Source: Parapedobacter composti (lineage in GTDB: Bacteria > Bacteroidota > Bacteroidia > Sphingobacteriales > Sphingobacteriaceae). Taken from it: 64,000 nt of DNA. Positions 24,288 through 33,396 of the stretch are shown one piece after another; within the stretch, counting starts at the first letter, position 1; the number at the start of each line of letters is the position of its first letter. The DNA lies in NCBI RefSeq assembly GCF_900112315.1, contig NZ_FOLL01000021.1, positions 1 to 64,000 of the forward strand, given 5' to 3'. Position numbers and translations under genes: made by a program. Under the pieces are notes generated by a model, which worked only from the letters and a program-made list of their open reading frames with translations, did no database searches and had not been told where the DNA came from.

Positions 24288-27200
24288 ATGAAAAAACTGA
24301 AGTTCAGGAGGCAGGTGTTTTCCGGATTTATTGTCTCCATCGTCTTGATTGTTTCAACGGCCATTTTCTGCTACGAACGCTTCAACGATGCCACCCGGCA
24401 CACCGCGACCTGGATGCAGCATAGTGTGGCAGCCATTGCAGCCATCGATAGCATAGACAGGCAAAACGACCGCATCGACATGAATCTGTTGGCTTATATG
24501 GCTGACGGCGACTCCAGTCACCTAAAAGGCATCAAGAACCGGCAGTTTAAGGTGAGCCTTCAACTCGGCATTCTGCAGGAACACCTTGAAGAACTCGGCT
24601 TTGGCCCCTCCGTTATTGCTGAAGCGCGCGCACTGCTCGAAAACCAGGGGCCTACGCAGCAAACCGACGACATACAGCTTACCAGCCAATACATCACCCA
24701 GCGGCTCACCCGGCTCAAGCACCAGCTTCTGGAGGGGCAGCAAGCTACCCTGGCAACGCAACACCGCAACATTGCCCGCACCAAAAACATTGCCGTTGCC
24801 GGATTAGCGCTGGCAGTCGGCTTTCTGCTGGCCATTGCGGGATATATCCTCAAGACCTTTAACGCACAAGCCAGGGCTGAACGCCTTGTCCGCAAGGCCC
24901 ACGCCGACCTGAGCAGGATCAGCCAAGAAAAAGAAGCCGAAAACCAAACGCTTAAAGGGTTAGCCGCCCTAGACCACCAAACCCGAGGCGGCCTTAGCGA
25001 AGGAGAAATCGCGACCAATGCAATCCAATCGGTTTGCCAGCACCTCAACGCAAAAATCGGGATCATTTACCTCCGCAGTACGGTCGACGAAAACGTCTTT
25101 CTATGCCGGGGCACGTATGCCGCTACCGGAAATATCCCCGCTAAGATCATGAAGGGTAACGGCCTGATCGGTGAATGCATCGCCTCAGGGAAACAGCAGG
25201 TTATGGAAGACATTCCAGACAACTACCTTACCGTAACTTCCGCGCTGGGCGGTGACAAGCCACGGGCCATTGTAATGCAGCCCCTCCGCTACGAAGACGA
25301 TGTGCTCGGCGTGATGGAAGTTGGCTTTTTCCGTAAACCGGACGGCGCGGTCACGCATTTTCTATCCCGTGCAGGAGGCATGCTGGCCGTTGCATTGAAA
25401 GTAGCCCGAACACATGCCGCATTGGCTCAGCTTTACGAAGAAACCCAGCAGCAGGCCGAAGAGCTGGAAGCCCAGCAGGAAGAGTTGCGCACCACCAATG
25501 AAGAACTGATGCAAAAGACACAGCTTCTGGAAGCGTCTGAAGAAGAACTGCGGGTGCAGCAGGAGGAACTCAGGCAGGCCAACCTGGAACTTGAAGAAAA
25601 AGCCAGATTGCTAAAAGAGCATAACTTATCTATCGAGCAGGCCCGGCAGTCCATTGTCATGAAAGCGAACGAACTGGAGCAATCCGGCAGATATAAGTCA
25701 GAGTTCCTCGCCAATATGAGCCACGAGTTGCGCACCCCCCTCAATAGCATCCTCATACTCGCCAAATTGCTGGAAGACAATAAAACGGGAAATTTGTTGC
25801 CCGATCAGGTTAAATATGCATCGGTCATCCACCATGCCGGAACCGATCTGCTCAACCTTATCAACAATGTGCTCGACTTAGCCAAGATAGAGTCCGGCCA
25901 TGTTGAATTGACCCTTGAATCCGTCGAACTGTCCGGCATTTCGCAGGATATGCTTGAGCTGTTCAATAGCGTTGCCGAAAGTAAATCCCTCTGTTTCCGG
26001 GTAACCATCGAAGAAGGTACGCCCGCGGCGATTATCACCGATGAGCAGCGCCTGCGGCAGGTGTTGAAAAACCTGCTGTCCAACGCGTTCAAATTTACCG
26101 GAGAGGGTCATGTGGAACTGATAATAGGCCCTGCCGGGCCGGACACGATCGCCTTTTCCGTAACCGACACGGGTGTCGGCATTCCCGAAGAAAAACAAAC
26201 ATTGATTTTCGATGCTTTCAAACAAGCCGATGGTTCCACCAACCGGAAGTTCGGCGGCACAGGGCTGGGGTTATCGATATGCCGGGAACTGGCTTCTATG
26301 CTCGGCGGGACGATTGAAGTAGTCAGCGAAGAAGGCAAGGGCAGCACCTTTACCTTCCTGTTGCCATTAAGCCCGGCCGCGCAGGGGGCACCGATATCGG
26401 CGGCGGAAAAAGAAAGCCGTGTGAATGAGCTTCCTCCTGCAATTGCACGGCCCGACCAAACAAGCTCAAAACAGCTACTGATCATCGAAGATGACCAGCA
26501 TTTCGCAGAAATACTCGAAGGGTATGCCCGCGAACGCGGGTTTAACACGCTGGTAGCCCATCAGGGAGATACCGGTTTGCAGCTGGCATTTGAACATGTA
26601 CCGGATGCCATCATCCTTGACATCATGCTGCCGGTGATGGATGGATGGACCGTACTGAAAAAGCTGAGGAACAATCCCGATACCAAAGACATACCCGTGC
26701 ATTTGATGTCGGCTACCCGCCCTGCCCCACAGGAAATCGAAAAAGTGGCCGTAGGCTTCCTCAAAAAGCCTGTAGACAAACAGTCGCTTGAAGATACCTT
26801 CAGCCAATTGCACAAGATGACCAACACGTTATTGAAGAAAGTATTACTTATCGAAGACCATAAAATCCAGAGCGACCACCTAAAAAAGGGACTAATCGAG
26901 ATTGGTGTACACGTAACGCAAGCATTCACAAGTGCGGAAGTCACCCGTTTACTGGAATCGGGGGCGCAGTTCGACGCCTTCATTTTAGACATCAACCTGC
27001 CTGATAAATGCGGCCTGGACCTCCTTGATGAGATCAAAAGTAATCCGCGGTATGCCGAGACACCCGTCATCATCAACACAGCCACGCAACTCGACCCCGA
27101 AATGACGGCACGCATACAGCACCATACCCAAACAATGGTCGTAAAGTCTGATAAATCAAACAGCCGTGTCCTTGACGAAGTAAACCTGTTTATTCATAAA

Positions 27201-27653
27201 GTCAAAAATACCAGGCCATCCGCCCGCCTTTTGCACGGGCAGGATTTAACGGAACAGAAGGAATTGAGGTTAGACGCCACGCTGGAGGGCAAGCGCATTC
27301 TACTGGCAGACGATGATATGCGCAATGTATTTGCGCTTAGCACTGTATTTGCTTCACATAATCTTCAGGTAGAAGTTGCCTGCAATGGCAGGGAGGCACT
27401 GGACATGCTTGAGAAATACCCGGAGATTGATTTGGTACTTATGGACGTCATGATGCCGGAGATGGACGGCTACGAGGCGATCCAGAAAATAAGGAGCACG
27501 AAGCGGTTTGCCAAGCTGCCCATTATCGCGGTTACGGCAAAGTCCATGCTGGGCGACCGGCAGCGAGTACTGGAAGCCGGTGCCAACGACTACATTGCCA
27601 AGCCGGTGGATGTGAACAGGCTGCTGTCGCTGATACGGGTTTGGCTAAGTTAA
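24288..27653 (+). CDS. Hybrid sensor histidine kinase (CHASE3-GAF-HK-three receivers)
   Basis: Membrane-bound sensor kinase, 1121 aa. Residues ~10-30 are TM1, ~30-165 a periplasmic CHASE3-like helical domain, ~167-190 TM2, ~245-385 a GAF domain (IGIIYLRSTVDENVFLCRGT), ~385-470 a Gln/Glu-rich coiled coil, then HisKA with phospho-His H479 in MSHELRTPLNSIL and HATPase (NLLSNAFKFT, DTGVGIPEEK, FGGTGLGLSI). Three receivers follow, with phospho-Asp D778, D901 and D1053. The second receiver (IEDHKIQ) lacks the usual acidic pair pattern at one position and may be atypical. The start at 24288 begins directly before TM1. First gene of a four-gene signalling operon with CheR and CheB. Confidence 0.9.
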   Translation: MKKLKFRRQVFSGFIVSIVLIVSTAIFCYERFNDATRHTATWMQHSVAAIAAIDSIDRQNDRIDMNLLAYMADGDSSHLKGIKNRQFKVSLQLGILQEHLEELGFGPSVIAEARALLENQGPTQQTDDIQLTSQYITQRLTRLKHQLLEGQQATLATQHRNIARTKNIAVAGLALAVGFLLAIAGYILKTFNAQARAERLVRKAHADLSRISQEKEAENQTLKGLAALDHQTRGGLSEGEIATNAIQSVCQHLNAKIGIIYLRSTVDENVFLCRGTYAATGNIPAKIMKGNGLIGECIASGKQQVMEDIPDNYLTVTSALGGDKPRAIVMQPLRYEDDVLGVMEVGFFRKPDGAVTHFLSRAGGMLAVALKVARTHAALAQLYEETQQQAEELEAQQEELRTTNEELMQKTQLLEASEEELRVQQEELRQANLELEEKARLLKEHNLSIEQARQSIVMKANELEQSGRYKSEFLANMSHELRTPLNSILILAKLLEDNKTGNLLPDQVKYASVIHHAGTDLLNLINNVLDLAKIESGHVELTLESVELSGISQDMLELFNSVAESKSLCFRVTIEEGTPAAIITDEQRLRQVLKNLLSNAFKFTGEGHVELIIGPAGPDTIAFSVTDTGVGIPEEKQTLIFDAFKQADGSTNRKFGGTGLGLSICRELASMLGGTIEVVSEEGKGSTFTFLLPLSPAAQGAPISAAEKESRVNELPPAIARPDQTSSKQLLIIEDDQHFAEILEGYARERGFNTLVAHQGDTGLQLAFEHVPDAIILDIMLPVMDGWTVLKKLRNNPDTKDIPVHLMSATRPAPQEIEKVAVGFLKKPVDKQSLEDTFSQLHKMTNTLLKKVLLIEDHKIQSDHLKKGLIEIGVHVTQAFTSAEVTRLLESGAQFDAFILDINLPDKCGLDLLDEIKSNPRYAETPVIINTATQLDPEMTARIQHHTQTMVVKSDKSNSRVLDEVNLFIHKVKNTRPSARLLHGQDLTEQKELRLDATLEGKRILLADDDMRNVFALSTVFASHNLQVEVACNGREALDMLEKYPEIDLVLMDVMMPEMDGYEAIQKIRSTKRFAKLPIIAVTAKSMLGDRQRVLEAGANDYIAKPVDVNRLLSLIRVWLS

Positions 27654-27666
27654 TACGCAATCGGTG

Positions 27667-28479
27667 ATGAGCATATCGTTTGAAAGCCTTGAAGAACTCA
27701 TTGAACTGATCAACCGCATCCACGGATTTGACCTGAGCGGATATTCCCGTGCATCGTTGAAACGGCGTATTTCACGTATTATGGATCTATACCAGCTTGA
27801 TGTCTCCGGCGTCAAAGACAACCTTATCAATACCCCTGGCTTTTTCAACAACCTGCTCATGGAGGTGACGGTCAACGTCACCGAAATGTTCCGCGATCCG
27901 GCTTTCTACAAAGTATTACGGGAAGAGGTATTCCCCTATTTGGCTACATTTCCGCATATCAAGGTATGGAGTGCCGGCTGCTCCACCGGCGAAGAAGTGT
28001 ATTCATTGGCTATCCTTCTGAAGAAACAAGGCTTATACGACCGTTCATTCATCTATGGCACGGATATCAATGCCAATGTATTGAAGAAAGCCAAACAAGG
28101 CATCATCGACCTTAAAAAGATGAAGGAGTATTCAGACAACTACCTGCAGACCGGATCCGGCGATTCGCTCTCTGAATACTACACGGCGAGATACGATGCG
28201 GCCATCATACACCACCATCTCCGCCGGAACGTGCTGTTTGCCATGCATAACCTCGTGTCTGACGGAATTTTCAACGAATTTCAATTGATTACCTGCCGGA
28301 ACGTACTCATTTATTTCAACAAACAATTGCAAGATCATGTGTTCAATTTGCTGCATGGCAGCTTAAGCCTTTTCGGCTTCCTGTGCCTCGGCTCGAAAGA
28401 AACGCTGCGAACCGAAAACCTTAGGGAAAAATTCAGGTTGATCAATAAGAAACACAATATTTATCAAAAAATTGCTTAA
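27667..28479 (+). CDS. cheR: CheR-type protein-glutamate methyltransferase
   Basis: SAM-dependent methyltransferase of the CheR family, 270 aa. The N-terminal helical domain (SGYSRASLKRRISRIMD) is followed by TEMFRDPAFY, the SAM-binding WSAGCSTGEEVYSLAILL, YGTDINANVLKKA, and the end motif ITCRNVLIYFN. In chemotaxis, CheR methylates receptors; there is no methyl-accepting receptor, CheA or CheW here, so the target may be the coiled-coil of the hybrid kinase upstream (its Gln/Glu-rich region at ~385-470) or a distant protein. It starts 13 bp after the kinase stop and overlaps cheB by 8 bp. Confidence 0.9.
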   Translation: MSISFESLEELIELINRIHGFDLSGYSRASLKRRISRIMDLYQLDVSGVKDNLINTPGFFNNLLMEVTVNVTEMFRDPAFYKVLREEVFPYLATFPHIKVWSAGCSTGEEVYSLAILLKKQGLYDRSFIYGTDINANVLKKAKQGIIDLKKMKEYSDNYLQTGSGDSLSEYYTARYDAAIIHHHLRRNVLFAMHNLVSDGIFNEFQLITCRNVLIYFNKQLQDHVFNLLHGSLSLFGFLCLGSKETLRTENLREKFRLINKKHNIYQKIA

Positions 28480-29104
28480 TTTAAGCTCCCATATCGTAAA
28501 GAAGCTCAGTCGTGCCGAAGTGCTGTTGCTGGCATGTTCTGCGGGTGGTTTCAAGATTTTATTTGACATCCTGAAAACACTGCCCGGTGATCTACCTGTG
28601 GGCGTCCTGGTTATTATCCACCGGAACGCCAAATACGAGACGAATATCGAAGCAAGCATGAAAGAGAAATGCCGTATTGCGATAAAGGTTGCCGAAGAAA
28701 AAGAACCCATTGAAGCTGCTACCGTATACTTTGCCCCGGCAGGGTATCATTTACTCGTGGAGCCCGATCGCAGTCTTTCATTGGACATCTCCGAACCGGT
28801 GAATTTCTGCAGGCCTTCCATTGATGTCACCATGCAATGTACGGCAGAAGTGTACGGCGCCGGCACGGCAGCGATATTGTTATCCGGCGCCAATCAAGAC
28901 GGTGCCCTTGGCATGCAGGCCATCCGGAGCGCCGGCGGGCTATGCATTGTGCAGCGCCCCGAGGAGGCCGAAATCAGCACCATGCCCAAAGCCGCAGTGG
29001 CCCTCGGCGCGGCCGACCTTATCCTCGGCAACGGCGAACTCATCGAATTCGCCCAGCAATTGAACAACTACCTGACAAGCGGATCGCATCCATGGAAAAA
29101 CTGA
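28472..29104 (+). CDS. cheB: CheB-type protein-glutamate methylesterase (catalytic domain only)
   Basis: Methylesterase domain of CheB without the usual N-terminal receiver, 210 aa. The catalytic triad can be placed: Ser in LLACSAGGFKIL, His in LVIIHRNAK, and Asp in LLSGANQDGALGM; family strings VYFAPAGYHLLVE and AEISTMPKAAVALGAADL are also present. Without its receiver it cannot be switched on by CheA phosphorylation in the usual way. The start is a TTG at 28472 overlapping the end of cheR; no better ATG is available before the catalytic Ser. The last 13 bp overlap the next gene, so the operon is tightly coupled. Confidence 0.85.
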   Translation: MLNLSSHIVKKLSRAEVLLLACSAGGFKILFDILKTLPGDLPVGVLVIIHRNAKYETNIEASMKEKCRIAIKVAEEKEPIEAATVYFAPAGYHLLVEPDRSLSLDISEPVNFCRPSIDVTMQCTAEVYGAGTAAILLSGANQDGALGMQAIRSAGGLCIVQRPEEAEISTMPKAAVALGAADLILGNGELIEFAQQLNNYLTSGSHPWKN

Positions 29105-30699
29105 AGCTGATTATCGTAGACGATAAAGAGGAAAACGTACTGAGCTTAAAAGCCCTGCTGGCCGACATCGACAATCTCGAAATCTGGGGCAGCACATCGC
29201 CCAATGAAGCGTTACGCTACTGCTGGAACCAGGATGTGTCCATTGCCCTGGTGGATGTGCAGATGCCTGAGATCAACGGCTTCGAATTTGTCTCGCTGCT
29301 GCAAAGCAATCCGAAAACCTGGCAGATCATGGTTATCATGGTGACCGCGATTTCCAAGGAAGACAAATTCTTACTGAAAGGACTGCATAGCGGCGCTGTT
29401 GACTACCTCTATAAACCGCTGAATCCGGACATTACCGTTGCGAAAGTGAAGTCCTTTATGCAGCAGGTATACATCCAGCGCGAACTGAAACGGAAAAACG
29501 ACGAGCTGGAACGTTCCCACAGCGAGTTAGTCAGGGCAAAACGGGAAGCAGACCTCGCCCGGAAATCGAAAGAGAACTTTTTGGCGAACATGAGCCATGA
29601 GATACGCACGCCAATCAACGGTATCGTAGGCATTACGACCATGCTCCGCAGCTCGCCACTGAACGAAGAACAAACCGAATGGCTGGACCGGCTCGAAAAC
29701 GCTTCACAGCAACTGCTGCTTATCATCAACGACATCCTGGACCTATCAAAGATAGACTCGGGCAAGATGCGCCTGGACTACGCCAAGACGTCGCTACCCC
29801 GCATCCTTCAGGAACTTCAAAATCTCTTTGTCTACAAAGCAGAGCAAAAGGGCATCACCTTTACCATCGAGCATGACCCACATTTGCCGAAGTACATTCT
29901 GGCAGATTCCCTCCGGTTAACCCAAATATTGAGCAACCTGATTTCGAACGGCATCAAATTCACTGAAAAAGGCGGCGTCACCTTAACGATCAAGTTGCTT
30001 AAACGGGCGAAGCAGCGGGTATATATCCAGTTTTCAGTCAAGGATACGGGCATCGGCATCAGCAGCAATGCCATTGATAAAATTTTCCAGTCGTTCGAAC
30101 AGGGTGAAGAGGGCATTACCAAGCGTTTTGGCGGCACCGGCCTGGGCTTAGCCATTGTGAAGCGGCTGGTAAACCTCCATCAAGGGCAGATCCATGCCAG
30201 CAGTGAAATGGGCAAAGGCAGCGAGTTTGTATTCCAGTGCTGGTTTGATGAGGAAGACACGGAGGCCAGCCCGATGTCGGAAAAGAAGCCCTATACGGGT
30301 ATGGCCCCATTAAAGGATATCCGAGTTCTCCTTGCAGAAGACAATGAGTTGAACAGCTTCATGGTAACGCACATGCTTCATACGTGGGGAGTCGCGGTGG
30401 ATGCGGTCAAAAATGGAAAGGAAGCGCTGGAAAAACTTGAACATACCGTATACAACCTTATCCTCATGGATGCGCACATGCCCGTGATGAGCGGGTTCGA
30501 CGCCATCCGCAGCATCCGCAATGATCATCGGAAGCATATACGCGAATTGCCGGTTATCTCGATTTCAGCGTCGGTCTTACACCGCGAACAGCAGGAAGCC
30601 TATGCCGCAGGCGCCGATGCCGTGGTGGGCAAACCCTTTGATCCGTCTTCGCTTTATAAGCTGATTAAGACGCTTACCGAGACGAAAAGCCACGGCTAA
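29092..30699 (+). CDS. REC-histidine kinase-REC hybrid protein
   Basis: Cytosolic hybrid kinase without transmembrane segments, 535 aa. An N-terminal receiver (IIVDDKEENVLSLKALL, phospho-Asp D55 in LVDVQMPEING) is followed by HisKA with H169 in NMSHEIRTPINGIV, HATPase (NLISNGIKFTEKGG, DTGIGISSNA, FGGTGLGLAI), and a C-terminal receiver (LLAEDNELNSFM, D460 in LILMDAHMPVMSG). The start at 29092 is set by the receiver's beginning; a longer open frame upstream is the shadow of cheB. It lies at the end of the operon and could receive phosphate from the membrane kinase encoded first. No DNA-binding output domain occurs in the operon. Confidence 0.9.
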   Translation: MEKLKLIIVDDKEENVLSLKALLADIDNLEIWGSTSPNEALRYCWNQDVSIALVDVQMPEINGFEFVSLLQSNPKTWQIMVIMVTAISKEDKFLLKGLHSGAVDYLYKPLNPDITVAKVKSFMQQVYIQRELKRKNDELERSHSELVRAKREADLARKSKENFLANMSHEIRTPINGIVGITTMLRSSPLNEEQTEWLDRLENASQQLLLIINDILDLSKIDSGKMRLDYAKTSLPRILQELQNLFVYKAEQKGITFTIEHDPHLPKYILADSLRLTQILSNLISNGIKFTEKGGVTLTIKLLKRAKQRVYIQFSVKDTGIGISSNAIDKIFQSFEQGEEGITKRFGGTGLGLAIVKRLVNLHQGQIHASSEMGKGSEFVFQCWFDEEDTEASPMSEKKPYTGMAPLKDIRVLLAEDNELNSFMVTHMLHTWGVAVDAVKNGKEALEKLEHTVYNLILMDAHMPVMSGFDAIRSIRNDHRKHIRELPVISISASVLHREQQEAYAAGADAVVGKPFDPSSLYKLIKTLTETKSHG

Positions 30700-30735
30700 A
30701 TAACACTAAAATTACAATTTGATGATAAATGCACT

Positions 30736-30765
30736 TTTGTTCCTTTCTAAATTCAGCTACCTTTG
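30736..30765 (+). promoter_or_regulatory. Predicted azurin promoter
   Basis: TTTG (30736-30739), 18 bp, TACCTTTG (30758-30765). The azurin ATG is 73 bp downstream, giving an untranslated leader of about 65 nt that contains a tandem decamer. Confidence 0.65.
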
Positions 30766-30792
30766 AGGCACAAACAAACGGAGTTCTTTACT

Positions 30793-30812
30793 GTTAAGTA
30801 TAGTTAAGTATA
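30793..30812 (+). repeat. Perfect tandem decamer in the azurin leader
   Basis: GTTAAGTATA occurs twice in direct succession (30793-30802, 30803-30812), 10 bp apart and so on the same face of the helix. It lies between the predicted transcription start and the azurin ATG. It could bind a regulator, but this is a guess. Confidence 0.5.
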
Positions 30813-30838
30813 CCTGATAATTAGATTTTTAAAACGTA

Positions 30839-31369
30839 ATGAAACAATTATTTGTAGTTCCGGTGATTGCAGGCACCCTGTTTATTGCCGCCTGTGGCGG
30901 TAACCAAACCAAACAAGACACAGCTGACACGACCGAAACAACCGGCCAGCAAGCCCCTGCGTTGGACATACCGGGCCTGGATACTGTTGCCGTGAGCAAT
31001 GAGCTCGTTCTGGAAGGCAATGACCTGATGAAGTTTGACAAGACTCTTTTGCGGGTAAAAGCAGGACAACCTGTGAAACTCACACTGAAAAACGTGGGCG
31101 AAATGCCTAAGGAATCCATGGGACACAACGTGGTCATCCTGCAGCCGGGTACCGATCTACCCGCGTTCGGCGGTGAAGCCATCAAGGCGGTTGACACCGA
31201 ATACATTCCGGCAACCTTTGCATCGTCTATCGTGGCCCATACCAAACTGCTGGGTCCGGGTGAAACGGATGTGATTGAATTTACCCTGGAAGAAAAAGGT
31301 GTATATCCTTATGTTTGCAGTTTTCCGGGGCACTACGGTGTAATGAACGGCAAAATCGTAGCTGAATAA
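30839..31369 (+). CDS. Azurin-type cupredoxin lipoprotein
   Basis: Small blue copper electron carrier, 176 aa, anchored as a lipoprotein: the lipobox FIAACGG places the lipidated Cys at about residue 19, and a Thr/Asp/Gln-rich linker (~20-45) follows. The cupredoxin domain has all type-1 copper ligands: H96 in MGHNVVIL, then C160, H165 and M169 in YVCSFPGHYGVM. The preserved insertion PGTDLPAFGGEAIKA is azurin-like. It probably shuttles electrons in the periplasm in respiration or stress defence. It is monocistronic, with its own promoter and a strong terminator. Confidence 0.92.
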   Translation: MKQLFVVPVIAGTLFIAACGGNQTKQDTADTTETTGQQAPALDIPGLDTVAVSNELVLEGNDLMKFDKTLLRVKAGQPVKLTLKNVGEMPKESMGHNVVILQPGTDLPAFGGEAIKAVDTEYIPATFASSIVAHTKLLGPGETDVIEFTLEEKGVYPYVCSFPGHYGVMNGKIVAE

Positions 31370-31394
31370 TCAGCAGCCGCACGATATCAAGAAG

Positions 31395-31419
31395 GACAGC
31401 CGATCGGCTGTCTTTTTTT
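31395..31419 (+). terminator. Rho-independent terminator after azurin
   Basis: GACAGCC (31395-31401), GATC loop, GGCTGTC (31406-31412), then seven Ts. Confidence 0.9.
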
Positions 31420-31453
31420 ATGAATAGCCTTTCCGTCCAAGCGGATTTATCCG

Positions 31454-31461
31454 TACATTTG
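31454..31461 (+). promoter_or_regulatory. Predicted -7 element for the first lpdA
   Basis: TACATTTG matches TAnnTTTG and lies 27 bp before the start at 31488; TTTC stands 20 bp upstream (31430-31433) as a possible -33 element. Confidence 0.5.
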
Positions 31462-31487
31462 AAGCACGAACTGACAATATTTAACAC

Positions 31488-32894
31488 ATGCAATACGACG
31501 TAATCGTAATCGGTAGCGGGCCAGGCGGATATGTGGGCGCCATCCGTTGCGCACAACTGGGCCTGAAAACAGCCATCGTTGAAAAGTACAAAACTTTTGG
31601 GGGCACCTGCCTTAATGTGGGATGCATTCCCTCCAAGGCATTGCTGGACTCGTCTGAACATTACCACAATGCAGCCGTTCACTTCGGCACACATGGCATC
31701 AACCTGAGCAATCTGAGCATTGACATGAAGCAGTTGATGGCCCGCAAGGATGATGTCATCGCCCAGAACGTGGCCGGCATTGAATTCCTGTTCAAAAAAA
31801 ATAAAATCGACAGCTTCACCGGTGTTGGTTCTTTTATTGATAAGAACACGATAAAAATCACCAATGAAGATGGCAAAACCGAACAGATTACCGGAAAAAA
31901 CGTTATCATCGCCACGGGCTCGAAGCCCACGGCATTGCCGTTCCTGCCGGTAGACAAGAAACGCATCATTACGTCCACAGAGGCCCTGGAGCTGAAGGAG
32001 GTGCCCAACCACCTGATCGTTATCGGCGGCGGTGTTATCGGACTGGAACTGGGGTCGGTATATGCGCGCCTGGGTGCCAAGGTGTCTGTGGTGGAATATG
32101 AAAAATCGATCATCCCGACGATGGACGCGGCGCTGGGCAAAGAACTGCAACGGGTATTGAAAAAATCCCTTGGCATGGAATTCTTCCTCGGCCATAAGGT
32201 AACAGGTGCAACGGTTAAAGGCAAGAAAGTGACGGTAACGGCCGAAAATGCAAAAGGGGAAGCTGTCAAATGGGAAGGCGACTACTGCATCGTGGCCGTT
32301 GGCCGTACCGCATATACCGAAGGCCTGGGGCTGGAAAATATCGGCATAACGCCTGAAGAACGTGGCAAAAAAATACCGGTAAACGAACACCTGGAAACGC
32401 CCGTGTCCGGTGTATATGCCATTGGGGATGTTATTAAGGGCGCCATGCTTGCGCATAAAGCGGAAGATGAAGGCGTTTTCGTAGCCGAACGGATAGCCGG
32501 GCAAAAGCCACATATCGATTATAACCTTATCCCCGGTGTGGTATACACCTGGCCTGAAGTGGCCAGTGTGGGGAAAACCGAAGAACAGTTGAAATCAGAG
32601 GGACGGAAATACAAGACCGGATCATTCCCCTTCAAAGCCAGCGGCCGTGCCAAAGCCAGCGGTGACACCGACGGCTTCGTCAAGGTTCTGGCCGACGCCG
32701 CCACCGATGAGTTGCTTGGTGTACACATGATCGGCCCCCGTGCCGCAGATATGATTGCCGAGGCCGCCGTGGCCATGGAATACCGGGCATCTGCCGAAGA
32801 TATCGCCCGGATATGCCACGCCCACCCGACGTTTACCGAGGCGTTCAAGGAAGCAGCGCTGGCCGCTACGGCCAACCGGGCCATACACATGTAG
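31488..32894 (+). CDS. lpdA: Dihydrolipoyl dehydrogenase (CLNVGC type)
   Basis: E3 flavoenzyme that reoxidises dihydrolipoamide of 2-oxoacid dehydrogenase complexes with NAD+, 468 aa. FAD-binding GSGPGGYVGAIRCAQLG is at the N terminus, the redox disulfide is in GGTCLNVGCIPSKALLD, the NAD-binding loop is IGGGVIGLELGSVY, and the active-site His-Glu pair is in CHAHPTFTEAFKEA. The sequence type (CLNVGC, SSEHYHNA) resembles the E3 of 2-oxoglutarate dehydrogenase complexes. A second, different E3 is encoded 1.1 kb downstream. The gene has its own promoter and terminator. Confidence 0.94.
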   Translation: MQYDVIVIGSGPGGYVGAIRCAQLGLKTAIVEKYKTFGGTCLNVGCIPSKALLDSSEHYHNAAVHFGTHGINLSNLSIDMKQLMARKDDVIAQNVAGIEFLFKKNKIDSFTGVGSFIDKNTIKITNEDGKTEQITGKNVIIATGSKPTALPFLPVDKKRIITSTEALELKEVPNHLIVIGGGVIGLELGSVYARLGAKVSVVEYEKSIIPTMDAALGKELQRVLKKSLGMEFFLGHKVTGATVKGKKVTVTAENAKGEAVKWEGDYCIVAVGRTAYTEGLGLENIGITPEERGKKIPVNEHLETPVSGVYAIGDVIKGAMLAHKAEDEGVFVAERIAGQKPHIDYNLIPGVVYTWPEVASVGKTEEQLKSEGRKYKTGSFPFKASGRAKASGDTDGFVKVLADAATDELLGVHMIGPRAADMIAEAAVAMEYRASAEDIARICHAHPTFTEAFKEAALAATANRAIHM

Positions 32895-32902
32895 CCGGTA
32901 TC

Positions 32903-32940
32903 CTGCCGTCCCCCCTGTTGTGAGGAGGGACGGCAGTTTT
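32903..32940 (+). terminator. Terminator after the first lpdA
   Basis: CTGCCGTCCC (32903-32912) pairs with GGGACGGCAG (32927-32936), followed by TTTT. Confidence 0.8.
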
Positions 32941-33005
32941 AAACCTCTCTATAAACCGTGTTATGCAGTGAAAAAGAACGATAAACTTTACTGATAATAC
33001 GAACG

Positions 33006-33395
33006 ATGAATTTCCACACACGCAAATGGGTCAAACCCGAAGACCTCAACCCCAACGGCACCCTCTTTGGCGGCACGTTGCTCCGCTGGATCGATGAAGA
33101 AGCTGTTATCTATGCTATCGTGCAGTTGGGCAACCCCCACGTTGTTACCAAGTTTATTTCGGAAATCAACTTTGTGAGTTCTGCCAAACAAGGCGACATC
33201 ATTGAACTGGGCATCACCGCCACGCATTTTGGCCGCACCTCCATTACGCTTACCTGTCAGGTGCGCAATAAGATTACGCGGAGAAGCATCCTGACCATCG
33301 ATAAGCTGGTATTTGTTAACCTCGATGAGCATGGCAACCCGACACCGCACGGCAAAACGGAAATCACTTACGCGTATGCGGGTAACCGGCCATAG
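33006..33395 (+). CDS. Acyl-CoA thioesterase, hotdog fold
   Basis: Cytosolic hotdog thioesterase of the YciA/BACH-like type, 129 aa, that hydrolyses acyl-CoA. The conserved start is LNPNGTLFGGTLLRWIDEEA, where Asn and Asp serve in catalysis, followed by VTKFISEINFVSSAKQGDII and a C-terminal RSILTIDKLVFVNLDEHGNP. The single-domain length is normal. It converges with the DUF3817 gene, leaving a single base between the two stop codons; no terminator is visible there. Preferred chain length cannot be read from the sequence. Confidence 0.87.
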   Translation: MNFHTRKWVKPEDLNPNGTLFGGTLLRWIDEEAVIYAIVQLGNPHVVTKFISEINFVSSAKQGDIIELGITATHFGRTSITLTCQVRNKITRRSILTIDKLVFVNLDEHGNPTPHGKTEITYAYAGNRP

Positions 33396-33396
33396 G

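Noticed and set aside
28837..29091. N-terminal extension of the REC-kinase-REC protein in the third frame
   Set aside because: The Arg-rich extension is the shadow of cheB; the receiver domain begins properly at the ATG at 29092.
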